Assembly: GCF_004342285.1 (NCBI RefSeq)
Contig: NZ_SMCV01000011.1
Coordinates: forward strand, 124,001 to 188,000
Reading direction: 5' to 3'
From: Klebsiella sp. BIGb0138
GTDB lineage: Bacteria > Pseudomonadota > Gammaproteobacteria > Enterobacterales > Enterobacteriaceae
Length of the DNA: 64,000 nucleotides
The position numbers and the translations under genes are program-made. Positions 56,394 to 64,000 of the stretch are shown piece after piece; within the stretch, counting starts at the first letter, position 1; each line of letters starts with the position of its first letter. A model generated the notes under the pieces. The model made no database searches, was not told the DNA's origin, and worked only from the letters and a program-made list of their open reading frames with translations.

Positions 56394-57881
56394 ATGACTG
56401 AAAACAAAAACTATCAGCAGCTTACCCGCACTTTCCAGCGTCTTGCGCGCTTCTCGCATCTCGGCGCTATCGCCAGCTGGGACATGTTCGCAATGATGCC
56501 GCCGGGCGGCAGCGCCGCGCGCGGTGAAGCCCTGGCGGAACTGGGCGTGCTGCAACATCAAATCCTGACCGATAAAAGCGTGGCTCAGGCCCTGCAGGAC
56601 GCACGGCAGGAAGATCTTAACGATATCGAGCAGGCCAACCTACGTGAAATGGCCCGCCAGTACGAGCAGGCGGCATTGCTGCCGGAAAGTCTGGTGGAAG
56701 CCAAATCGCTGGCCGGCAGCCGCTGTGAACATGCCTGGCGCAGCCAGCGCCCGGCTAACGACTGGGATGGCTTCGTCGAGAATCTGCGTGAGGTGGTGAA
56801 ACTGAGCCGCGAAGAGGCCCGCATCCGCGCCGAGGCGAAAGGCTGTTCCCGCTACGATGCGCTGCTCGATATTTTCGAACCGGATATGACCAGCGCACGG
56901 CTTGACGTGCTGTTCGCCGACCTCAAGTCCTGGCTGCCGTCGCTGTTGGCAGAGGTGGTCGACAAGCAGGCGCAGCGCCCGCTGGTTGCACCACAGGGCC
57001 CCTTCCCGGTGGCCGAACAGCGTGAACTGGGGCTGGAAGCGATGCGGGTGCTGGGTTTTGATTTTGACGCCGGGCGTCTCGATATCAGCGCCCACCCGTT
57101 CTGCGGCGGGGTGCCTCAGGACGTGCGCATCACCACCCGCTATAACGAAGACGATCTGCTCAGCGCCTTGTTCGGCGTGATCCATGAAACCGGCCATGCG
57201 CGCTATGAGCAGAACCTGCCGCGCAAATGGCTCGGCCAGCCCGTCGCTCTTGCCCGTTCAACGGCAATTCATGAGTCGCAAAGTCTGTTTTTTGAAATGC
57301 AGCTCGGGCGCAGCGATGCCTTCCTGAAACGCCTGCTGCCCGCCGTACGTCAACGTTTCGGCGACCAGCCGGCCTTCGCCAGCGAGAATTTCATCGCCTG
57401 GAACCAGCGGGTCAAACCCGGTTTCATCCGTGTCGATGCCGATGAGGTCAGCTACCCTGCGCACGTCATTCTGCGCTATGAAATTGAACGCGCGCTGATC
57501 GATGGTGATATTGAAGTGGATGATATTCCCGCCCTGTGGGATGAGAAAATGCAAAGCTGGCTGGGGCTGTCCACGACCGGTAACTATCGTAACGGCTGCA
57601 TGCAGGATATTCACTGGACCGACGGCGGATTTGGTTACTTCCCCTCCTACACTCTCGGCGCCATGTATGCGGCACAGCTGATGGCCGCCGCGCAACGCGC
57701 GCTACCACAGCTGGAAACCAACATTGCCAACGGTGATTTCTCGACGCTGTTTGCCTGGCTGCAGCAGAATATCTGGCAGCACGGCAGCCGCTTCACCACT
57801 TCGCAGTTGATCCACAATGCGACCGGGGAAGACCTGAATAGCGATTACTTCCGCCAGCATCTCACCTCGCGTTACCTGTAA
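56394..57881 (+). CDS. M32 family metallocarboxypeptidase
   Basis: A 495-residue cytoplasmic zinc carboxypeptidase of the Taq carboxypeptidase (M32) family. The zinc motif HETGHARYEQ (residues 262-271, HExxH) is followed by HESQSLFFEMQ (third ligand Glu) near residue 292; RNGCMQDIHWTDGGFGYFPSYTLGAMYAAQ near residue 400 is the closing family segment. Length fits the family of about 500. It lies divergent from the AraC gene and 60 bp before the asr control region. Confidence 0.9.
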   Translation: MTENKNYQQLTRTFQRLARFSHLGAIASWDMFAMMPPGGSAARGEALAELGVLQHQILTDKSVAQALQDARQEDLNDIEQANLREMARQYEQAALLPESLVEAKSLAGSRCEHAWRSQRPANDWDGFVENLREVVKLSREEARIRAEAKGCSRYDALLDIFEPDMTSARLDVLFADLKSWLPSLLAEVVDKQAQRPLVAPQGPFPVAEQRELGLEAMRVLGFDFDAGRLDISAHPFCGGVPQDVRITTRYNEDDLLSALFGVIHETGHARYEQNLPRKWLGQPVALARSTAIHESQSLFFEMQLGRSDAFLKRLLPAVRQRFGDQPAFASENFIAWNQRVKPGFIRVDADEVSYPAHVILRYEIERALIDGDIEVDDIPALWDEKMQSWLGLSTTGNYRNGCMQDIHWTDGGFGYFPSYTLGAMYAAQLMAAAQRALPQLETNIANGDFSTLFAWLQQNIWQHGSRFTTSQLIHNATGEDLNSDYFRQHLTSRYL

Positions 57882-57939
57882 GTCGCGCGCCGGGGGCCGC
57901 CCCGGCGCCAGGCCAATCCCCCGCCCCGGATCGAGGCTG

Positions 57940-57953
57940 TACATATCGTTACA
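57940..57953. promoter_or_regulatory. RstA box in the asr promoter
   Basis: TACATATCGTTACA fits the RstA consensus TACATNTNGTTACA exactly. A TATAGT -10 hexamer lies about 45 bp downstream (57997-58002). This places asr under the acid-responsive RstB/RstA system as in E. coli; PhoB sites may overlap. Confidence 0.85.
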
Positions 57954-58057
57954 CGCCGATACCAAACACTCACGGAAACCCCGAAAAGACAGGCATATAG
58001 TTGTTTCACCGGCCCCGCAGTGGGGTTGAATGAAAAAAACTTTTCGAGGATATCAGA

Positions 58058-58492
58058 ATGAAAAAAGTATTAGCTCTGGTCGTTGCCGCTGCTATGGGTC
58101 TGTCTTCTGTTGCTTTCGCTGCTGATGCGGCAAGCACCACTCCGGCTCCGGCTGCTGCCACTCACAGCGCCACTGCCAAAACCACCCATCACAAGAAACA
58201 CCATAAAGCCGCCGCTAAACCCGCTGCAGAGCAGAAAGCTCAGGCGGCGAAAAAGCACAAGAAAGCGGCTGTAAAACCGGCCGCCGCGCAGAAAGCCCAG
58301 GCTGCGAAAAAACACCACAAAGCCGCTGCAAAACCGGCCGCCACACAGAAAGCCCAGGCCGCTAAAAAGCACCATAAAGCAGCGACTAAACCCGCCGCTA
58401 AACCGGTAGCGCAGAAAGCTCAGGCAGCCAAAAAACACCACAAAACAACCAAACATCAGGCCGCTAAACCGGCTGCACAGCCGGCAGCGTAA
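58058..58492 (+). CDS. asr: Acid shock protein Asr
   Basis: A 144-residue secreted, highly basic protein. The signal peptide ends AFA at residue 21. The rest is built from repeats of [18 protein letters not shown] (about 18 residues): four to five copies with small changes, rich in Lys, His, Ala. Longer than E. coli Asr (102) through extra repeats. The histidine- and lysine-rich chain is thought to buffer protons or bind unfolded proteins in the periplasm at low pH. GAGGA precedes the ATG; terminator at 58523. Confidence 0.93.
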   Translation: MKKVLALVVAAAMGLSSVAFAADAASTTPAPAAATHSATAKTTHHKKHHKAAAKPAAEQKAQAAKKHKKAAVKPAAAQKAQAAKKHHKAAAKPAATQKAQAAKKHHKAATKPAAKPVAQKAQAAKKHHKTTKHQAAKPAAQPAA

Positions 58493-58522
58493 TGCTTCCG
58501 CGAAGTTGAGTTAATCATAAAT

Positions 58523-58548
58523 CGGCGCTGTTTCAGCGCCGTTTTTTT
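58523..58548 (+). terminator. Terminator of asr
   Basis: CGGCGCTG/CAGCGCCG stem with a three-T loop and seven T after it, 31 bp after the asr stop. Confidence 0.92.
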
Positions 58549-58560
58549 CTGGAGGGCAGT

Positions 58561-58644
58561 ATGCTGCGGCGCTACCGTTTTGAGCTCATCCTGATTCTGC
58601 TGATCCTCTGCGCGCTGATTGCCACCCGCTTTTTCCTCTATTAA
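58561..58644 (+). CDS. ydgU: Small membrane protein YdgU
   Basis: Encodes 27 residues: MLRRYRFELILILLILCALI then ATRFFLY. It closely resembles E. coli YdgU (a charged start followed by one hydrophobic helix) and has the same place after asr. GGAGGG lies 5-10 nt before the ATG. Read-through of the asr terminator or an unseen promoter must express it. Confidence 0.85.
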   Translation: MLRRYRFELILILLILCALIATRFFLY

Positions 58645-58863
58645 GCGCTGCTCAATCACCTCCGGCGATCGGATAACCGGCCTGACGTATCGCATTTTTG
58701 CCGTCATTCACCCCTGCCGCATATCCGGCTGCAATTTCCCAAACCGGGCTCGCGCAACACACAGGCAATTGTTTCGCTTTCCCCGGCGATAATCGCGCGT
58801 CTTACGCCGCTGTCCATCACCATCCCGCCTCCGTAGGTCCGTTCTTTCAGCATAGACCGCTTA

Positions 58864-59475
58864 TCACCAACGGCCCGCCAGCAGCCACGCGTGGTAGACA
58901 AAGCCGTAGAGCGCCATGGCAAGTAAAAAGGCCGCGGATACCATCGTCAGGCGACGGGCACGTTCCGGGGCCAGCCAGCGGCGGATAGCGAGGATATACA
59001 GCGACAGCACGCTAAGGTCGATAACCAGCCATATTGCGGTCAGCAGACCAAGACTCAGCGCGGTATTGTGGGTTATCGCGATAAACTGTGGGAAAAAGGC
59101 GACAAAAAACAGAATGTCTTTCGGGTTACTCAGCGCGGTGATAAAGCCAGACAGCATGCCGCCGCGCGCTGGCGATACGTCGGTCGCGAGAGAGGACTGG
59201 CGCCACATTCGCAGCGCAAGTTGCGCAATATACAGCGACCCCGCCATCGCCAGCAGGGTCAGAATAGCCGGATTGATCGCCACCGCGCCGGTGAGCATAG
59301 CGGCGGCGATGGCAATTAACACTAAGGAGGCAAGATTACCGCCAAGCATAGTGCGCACAGCACATAAATAACCGTCTCTGGCGGCAGTGCCGGTGACCAA
59401 CAACACCACCGGTCCCGGGGTGGCAATCAGCGTCACCACCGTCATGATATACCCCGCCATCAATATATAATTCAT
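58864..59475 (-). CDS. LysE/RhtB family exporter
   Basis: A 203-residue membrane protein with six helices, ATPGPVVLLVTGTAARDGY near residue 18 and LSNPKDILFFVAFFPQFIA near residue 114, the two LysE-family segments. Diverges from a LysR-type gene, its probable regulator. Substrate not readable. It interrupts the ydgU-ydgD neighbourhood found in E. coli. Confidence 0.86.
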   Translation of the reverse strand: MNYILMAGYIMTVVTLIATPGPVVLLVTGTAARDGYLCAVRTMLGGNLASLVLIAIAAAMLTGAVAINPAILTLLAMAGSLYIAQLALRMWRQSSLATDVSPARGGMLSGFITALSNPKDILFFVAFFPQFIAITHNTALSLGLLTAIWLVIDLSVLSLYILAIRRWLAPERARRLTMVSAAFLLAMALYGFVYHAWLLAGRW

Positions 59476-59592
59476 CCCATCGACTCACTCTTTTTCACAG
59501 ATTGCTGCATTCTCCACCTTGATATCAGAGTTGAAAAACGACAAATGATGAGCTTGAATGTGAGTTTTACTCAATATAGAAACCTACCGGCT

Positions 59593-60519
59593 ATGTCGAT
59601 GCCTCCGCTGTACGCCCTGCGCGCTTTTGAAACCGCCTCTCGTCTTGGCTCATTTAGCAAAGCCGCAGCGGCATTGCACGTCACCCCGGGCGCCATTAGC
59701 CGGCACATCAGCACGCTTGAAGCCTGGTTCGAGTGCCAGCTATTTACCCGTCAGGGGCCGAAGGTGACGATCACCGATGCCGGACGTCAGCTGGCCACCG
59801 CGCTGGAAGAAAATTTCGCCGCCATCGACAGAGCCTGCCAGACCTTGCGCCGTCAGGCGGGCAGACTGCGGCTGAAATCACCGTCAACGTTGACCATGCG
59901 CTGGCTGCTGGATGTCCTACAGCAGTTTCGCCAGCAGCATCAGCGCCCGGTTATCGAAATGAGCAGCGTGTGGATGGACAGAGACAGCGTCGACTTTCGT
60001 CAGGAGCCCTACGATTGTGCGATCCTGCTGGGGGACGGTAATTTTGGCGAGGATAAGTGCCAGGGCCTGCTGTTTGCGGAGTGGCTGATTCCGGTCTGCG
60101 CCCCGGCGATGGTCGAGGCCGCCCGTCAGGGGTTAGCCTCCTGCCCGTTGATCCATCCCACCCCCGACCGTCGGGACTGGCGACGCTGGCGACAACACGC
60201 CGGCCCGCAATCAGGGATAGACATTACCCAGGGAATCGTCTTTGATAGCCTCGAACAGGGTAATATGGCGGCCATGAGCGGGCATGGCGTTTCGGTGGGG
60301 GATCTATTCCTGAGTCTGCCAGCCATCCGCAGCGGCCTGCTGGCCCTGCCGTTTACCCAGGCCGTCGCCACCGGCGATGGCTACTATCTGGTCTGGCCGA
60401 AAAACACCCTCAATCCGCAGCCTATCGCCCAGCTGTACGCCTTTTTACTTGCCCATCTCCCCACGCCGTTCCCTGACGGGCTACTCCGCCGGGGAGAGGC
60501 CCCGAACTACATGACATGA
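59593..60519 (+). CDS. LysR-family regulator, GcvA-like
   Basis: A 308-residue LysR factor starting MSMPPLYALRAFETASRLGS, the GcvA/AmpR-type opening, with the helix-turn-helix through KAAAALHVTPGAISRHISTLE. The frame opens at 59545, but homologues start about here and no clear ribosome site decides; 59545 and 59599 remain possible. Divergent from the LysE-family gene, which it likely controls. Its stop overlaps a small minus-strand gene. Confidence 0.83.
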   Translation: MSMPPLYALRAFETASRLGSFSKAAAALHVTPGAISRHISTLEAWFECQLFTRQGPKVTITDAGRQLATALEENFAAIDRACQTLRRQAGRLRLKSPSTLTMRWLLDVLQQFRQQHQRPVIEMSSVWMDRDSVDFRQEPYDCAILLGDGNFGEDKCQGLLFAEWLIPVCAPAMVEAARQGLASCPLIHPTPDRRDWRRWRQHAGPQSGIDITQGIVFDSLEQGNMAAMSGHGVSVGDLFLSLPAIRSGLLALPFTQAVATGDGYYLVWPKNTLNPQPIAQLYAFLLAHLPTPFPDGLLRRGEAPNYMT

Positions 60520-60611
60520 ACGGCTTGCATCACCAGATATCCCGCGGCTCCCCAGATAAAAACCGAAGCACAGGAAACATACACTAATGCACGAATACCT
60601 TTTTTAGACAT
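60507..60611 (-). CDS. 34-residue small membrane protein
   Basis: Encodes MSKKGIRALVYVSCASVFIW and 14 more residues ending QAVHVM: a basic start, one transmembrane helix (about residues 8-30) and a short tail. GGGAGGG lies 4-10 nt before the ATG, a strong ribosome site. It overlaps the 3' end of the convergent LysR gene by 13 bp. Family not recognised. Confidence 0.55.
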   Translation of the reverse strand: MSKKGIRALVYVSCASVFIWGAAGYLVMQAVHVM

Positions 60612-61145
60612 ACACCCTCCCGATACCGGAGACAGAAAATAATGAGCATCATCACCGGGACAACATCTCTGTTTGTTCAACGGGGCACAGGAATAACAAT
60701 ATTTGCGGTGAGAAAATGTTTCACTTTGAAAGTAACTACGAACGCGGTAAAGATGCCGCCATTTTCGGTGAATACGTGCAAGTTTTTGTGGTTTTAACAT
60801 TGCCGCCCACCTCATCATTTACGCGGAGACTTTCAGCCTGCGGGTTGCCTCCCCGCGCGTATTTGGTACTTTCCGTAACCCGATTTATGTTGCTTCCCGC
60901 CGCGGTTTCTGCGCAAATGGCGTTGCGGGAAAATAAGCGCTAAGTGATTGAGCGGCCTTTATTCTTCAGCGAAAAAGAGACGTTTTGATGTGATTTCAAT
61001 AGCCTTTTTGCTTTAATTAAAATTACTCTTAACTTTCATAAACTTAAATCTGCTGCTACTGTCAATATACAGAAAATCATCCCCCGTCGTTTCGCAGGCG
61101 CTGCCGGATGAAAAGCATAAACATAATTTCTCCCCAGAGAGTGAT
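60612..61145 (+). other. Gene-free interval upstream of ydgD
   Basis: About 530 bp. Several short frames have neither ribosome sites nor family features. The half nearest ydgD is A+T-rich and probably holds its promoter; I could not pick a convincing -35/-10 pair. Confidence 0.4.
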
Positions 61146-61958
61146 ATGCGTAGAGACGTACTGTTATTACTGTGTTCATTTTGTCTGTTGCCCCAGCTCG
61201 CACACGCTGACGATGACAGCATGAGTGCGAAAGATATCAAGACGCTTTTTTTTGGTCATGACGATCGTAAACCGGTGAGCAACCCCGCTGAAGCGCCCTG
61301 GGATGCTATTGGCCAGTTAGAAACGGCCAGCGGCAATCTATGTACCGCCACCCTTATTTCACCGCATCTGGCGTTGACCGCCGGCCACTGCCTGCTGACG
61401 CCGCCCAGGGGTAAGGCGGATAAAGCCATCGCACTGCGATTTATCTCGCGTAAAGGCGGCTGGGTCTATGAAATTCACGGTATTGAAGGCCGGGTCGACC
61501 CTTCTCTGGGCAGACGATTGAAAGCCGATGGCGATGGCTGGATAGTTCCCTCCGCCGCGGCCCCGTGGGATTTTGGCTTAATCGTTCTGCGCTACGCCCC
61601 TTCCGGAATCGATCCGGTGCCGCTATTTAGCGGTGATAAAGCCGATCTTACCGCCGCGTTAAAAGCGGCCGCACGCAAAGTGACGCAGTCCGGTTACCCG
61701 GAAGATCATCTGGATAATTTATACAGCCATCAGGATTGCGTGGTGACCGGCTGGGCGCAGACCTCGGTCCTGTCGCATCAATGCGATACCCTGCCGGGTG
61801 ACAGCGGTTCGCCCTTACTGTTGAAAACCGATACCGGCTGGCAGGTGATAGCGGTACAGAGTTCGGCGCCCGGGCCGAAAGACCGCTGGCGCGCGGATAA
61901 CCGGGCCATTGCGGTCACCGGTTTTCGCGACAAGCTGCAGGCCCTGGCGAACGAATAG
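61146..61958 (+). CDS. ydgD: Trypsin-like serine endoprotease YdgD
   Basis: A 270-residue secreted protease. The signal peptide ends AHA at residue 21. The trypsin fold triad is visible: His in LTAGHC (about residue 80), Asp in WDFGLIVL (about 143) and Ser in [10 protein letters not shown] (about 220). Cysteines in LCTATL, GHCLL, QDCVV and QCDTL would pair in the periplasm. It matches E. coli YdgD. The gene to the right converges with 3 bp between stops. Confidence 0.92.
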   Translation: MRRDVLLLLCSFCLLPQLAHADDDSMSAKDIKTLFFGHDDRKPVSNPAEAPWDAIGQLETASGNLCTATLISPHLALTAGHCLLTPPRGKADKAIALRFISRKGGWVYEIHGIEGRVDPSLGRRLKADGDGWIVPSAAAPWDFGLIVLRYAPSGIDPVPLFSGDKADLTAALKAAARKVTQSGYPEDHLDNLYSHQDCVVTGWAQTSVLSHQCDTLPGDSGSPLLLKTDTGWQVIAVQSSAPGPKDRWRADNRAIAVTGFRDKLQALANE

Positions 61959-61961
61959 CCG

Positions 61962-64000
61962 CTACCCCTGCTGCTTACGCAGCTGAACCAGCTCCGCGAT
62001 CGGCATCGGTTGGCTAAAGTAAAAACCCTGTAACCGATCGCATCCCGCCCGCCGCAGCAGCGCCAGCTGCTGCTGGTTTTCCACCCCTTCAGCCACCACC
62101 GTCATGCCCAGCGCTCCGGCGATACGCACGGTCCCGCGCACCAGCTCCGCAGCCTGAGCATCAACATCCACCAGCCCGGCCAGCGACTTATCAATTTTAA
62201 GGGTGTCGAAGCGAAAACTGCGCAGGTAGCCGATGCTGGAGTAGCCGATACCGAAATCGTCCAGCGCCACCGCCGTCCCCAGCGCCTTGAGGTTCTCAAT
62301 CGCCGCCCGGGCGCGGGCCGGATTCTCCATGACGTAACTCTCGGTCACTTCAATCTGCAAACGGCGGGCCGGAAAGTGGCAGCGGGCAAGCACCTGTACC
62401 ACCCGCGACTCAAATTCCGGATCGCGAAATTGCGCCGGCGAGATATTCACCGCCAGCATCAAATCCCCCATGGATTGCAGATCGCTGCACGCCCGGTAGA
62501 GCACAAACTGACCCAGCGCATAAATCAGGCCGCTGCTTTCCGCAACGCTAATAAAGGCATCCGGCGGTAGCGGCCCCTCCGGCCGTCGCGGCCAGCGCAA
62601 CAGCGCTTCGACGCCTTCCATCGCCAGCGTTCCGGCGTTAACAATCGGTTGATACCAGACGTCAAACTCTTCATTTTCCAGCCCCTGGCGGATACCGTTT
62701 TCAATATTCAGCTGATACTGACGGGCTTCACTGAGGGTCTCGTCATACCAGGTGGTGCGCCCTTTGCCGGTTTTTTTCGAATGGTACATGGCAATATCGG
62801 CCCGGCGAAACAGCTCGGTGCTGGAGCAGGTCGCGGGGGTGCCGCTGGCGATACCGATGCTGGCGCTGATATAAATTTTGCGCCGTTCGAGGCCGATTGG
62901 CGATTTCAACATTTCCAGCACCGCCCATGAAAAAGCCGACCCCTGAGCGATAGCCTGTTCGCCGCTGACGGTCATGGCAAACTCATCGCCGCCCATACGC
63001 GCCAGCATCCCCTCCGCAGGGACTCTTTGCCGAAGCTCCTGCGCAATATGAGCAATCAGCGCATCGCCGACATCATGACCGTAGTTGTCATTCACATCTT
63101 TAAAACCGTCGAGGTCAATAAATACCACGCACTGGATCTCATGCTGCGCCTTAGCGCACTCCTGGTTGAGCCGCCCGATCAGCGCCCGTCGGTTGGGAAG
63201 CTGGCTGAGCCAATCGGTCATGGCGATTTTTCGCGCCAGCTTCTCGCCGCGCGACAGTTTATACAGTCCCAGGCAACTGAACAGAATAAACAGCAGGATC
63301 AGGCTGGCGGCGACGATGGCGATAAGACGAATACTGTTTGAGGCCGCCTGCGCCGCCTCCGCGCCGGGCAGGCGCGGCTGCCAGCTGAGATAGCCGATTA
63401 TCTCACCCGCGTTGGTCCGCAGCGGAACGCTGTATTCACCGCTGCTTTCTGTCGCATGCAGGTCGTTAATCTGAAAGGTATTACCCAGTTTTTGCAGCAT
63501 CTCCGCGTTGATATGTCGGGTAATCACCAGATAGCGGCGCGTATCATCGTGCACCTGCAAACGCCCGACGGTCGGGCGAATCAGACCGATACCGATAAAG
63601 GCAATCCCCTCGCGCGTGCGGGTAATACCGGCATAGGCGCTTTTACCACTGCGCAGCGCTTCGGCGTGCCGGGCGATCAGCGTCTGCAGACCGCTACCAA
63701 AAAAACGGATGTCCGTTTCATTAAAGGCCTGGCTTTGAAACGAGCCCCACAGCAGTCGGTAGTGCTGATCCAGAACGAAGGTGCCATCGTAGAGGTTATT
63801 AATTTTGAAGCCCGAACCCCACGAGTCGTACAGCCAGTCGGCATCCAGAGTTGGCGCATAGGTTTGTTTTACCGCGTCATCCCAGATCGAGTTATCCAGC
63901 ACCAGCGATAGCACCCGGTTGACCGACGTTTGTACGGCCCCGTCGACGGAGAGCGCAGATCGATGTCGGTCGATTTCATTGGCTTTAATGCCGATCAGAT
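61962..64000 (-). CDS. CHASE4-GGDEF-EAL cyclic-di-GMP protein, N-terminus beyond the window
   Basis: The frame is open to the right edge, so only the C-terminal 679 residues are seen. From the edge: a periplasmic CHASE4-type sensor (ID[15 protein letters not shown], then [16 protein letters not shown]), a membrane helix (about 63320-63250, [20 protein letters not shown]), a GGDEF domain with intact MGGDEF, and an EAL domain with [32 protein letters not shown] and AEGVE. Both catalytic signatures look intact, so it may make and break c-di-GMP. A GTG at 63914 would give a shorter form but would cut the sensor domain, so I do not use it. Confidence 0.9.
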   Translation of the reverse strand, partial: LIGIKANEIDRHRSALSVDGAVQTSVNRVLSLVLDNSIWDDAVKQTYAPTLDADWLYDSWGSGFKINNLYDGTFVLDQHYRLLWGSFQSQAFNETDIRFFGSGLQTLIARHAEALRSGKSAYAGITRTREGIAFIGIGLIRPTVGRLQVHDDTRRYLVITRHINAEMLQKLGNTFQINDLHATESSGEYSVPLRTNAGEIIGYLSWQPRLPGAEAAQAASNSIRLIAIVAASLILLFILFSCLGLYKLSRGEKLARKIAMTDWLSQLPNRRALIGRLNQECAKAQHEIQCVVFIDLDGFKDVNDNYGHDVGDALIAHIAQELRQRVPAEGMLARMGGDEFAMTVSGEQAIAQGSAFSWAVLEMLKSPIGLERRKIYISASIGIASGTPATCSSTELFRRADIAMYHSKKTGKGRTTWYDETLSEARQYQLNIENGIRQGLENEEFDVWYQPIVNAGTLAMEGVEALLRWPRRPEGPLPPDAFISVAESSGLIYALGQFVLYRACSDLQSMGDLMLAVNISPAQFRDPEFESRVVQVLARCHFPARRLQIEVTESYVMENPARARAAIENLKALGTAVALDDFGIGYSSIGYLRSFRFDTLKIDKSLAGLVDVDAQAAELVRGTVRIAGALGMTVVAEGVENQQQLALLRRAGCDRLQGFYFSQPMPIAELVQLRKQQG

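Noticed and set aside
58704-58922. 72-codon minus-strand frame between ydgU and the LysE-family gene
   Set aside because: It overlaps the LysE-family gene and has no convincing start; the inner 49-codon part (MLKERTYGGG) resembles nothing I know.

Overview
The window looks like a chromosomal segment of a Klebsiella/Raoultella-type enterobacterium. The best pointers are a divergent lacI-lacZY locus followed by a chromosomal class A beta-lactamase that is clearly SHV/LEN-like but diverged, as expected for the PLA/ORN/TER enzymes of Raoultella, and long stretches colinear with the E. coli dcp-ydfG-rspR-ydfI-ydfJ-rspBA and ynfA-speG-ynfCDE-dmsD-clcB-bioD2-mlc-ynfLM-asr-ydgU-ydgD region. Raoultella is an inference from the beta-lactamase; the family-level placement is firm. 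I saw no rRNA, tRNA, insertion sequence, prophage or CRISPR array.

Layout. 0-1.2 kb: 5' part of yagU and an acetyltransferase. 1.5-7.4 kb: lacI, lacZ, lacY. 7.4-11.8 kb: SMC/RecF-like ATPase, bla, small secreted, cupin and hypothetical genes. 12.2-27 kb: an accessory malonate catabolism locus. 27.2-31.3 kb: dcp, ydfG, rspR. 31.3-43.8 kb: a minus-strand sugar-acid (mannonate/fructuronate/glucuronate type) block: universal stress protein, transporters, ydfI, uxaC, a broken ydfJ, rspB, rspA. 43.9-54.5 kb: the ynf/speG/dmsD/mlc block, in which ynfG and ynfH are missing and clcB is a remnant. 54.5-64 kb: exporters, regulators, an M32 carboxypeptidase, asr, ydgU, ydgD and a GGDEF-EAL protein running off the right edge.

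The standout is the malonate locus. Klebsiella is known for the soluble, biotin-independent Mdc enzyme. Here the gene set is that of the biotin-dependent, Na+-translocating Mad enzyme described from Malonomonas rubra: madG (prosthetic group precursor), a 41-residue membrane ORF, madB (carboxybiotin decarboxylase/Na+ pump), madA (ACP transferase), a single gene joining the acyl carrier protein MadE to the carboxyltransferase subunit MadC, madD, madH (acetate:ACP ligase) and madF (biotin carrier), with madK (phosphoribosyl-dephospho-CoA transferase) at the far end. Between them lie an amidase gene with a one-base frameshift (possibly once a malonamidase), two membrane proteins that may replace MadLM, and a dedicated porin. 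A 17-bp palindrome of the type TTACCT-N3-AGGTAA recurs before madR, madG, madF, the amidase/membrane-protein pair and madK, in several places as pairs with centres exactly 20 bp apart, so the locus looks like one regulon of its LysR regulator.

In the sugar-acid block, three minus-strand promoters share a TGTGATC half-site and a TTGTATGGYAGT element at an identical 34-bp offset, suggesting co-control by CRP and a local regulator, possibly RspR.
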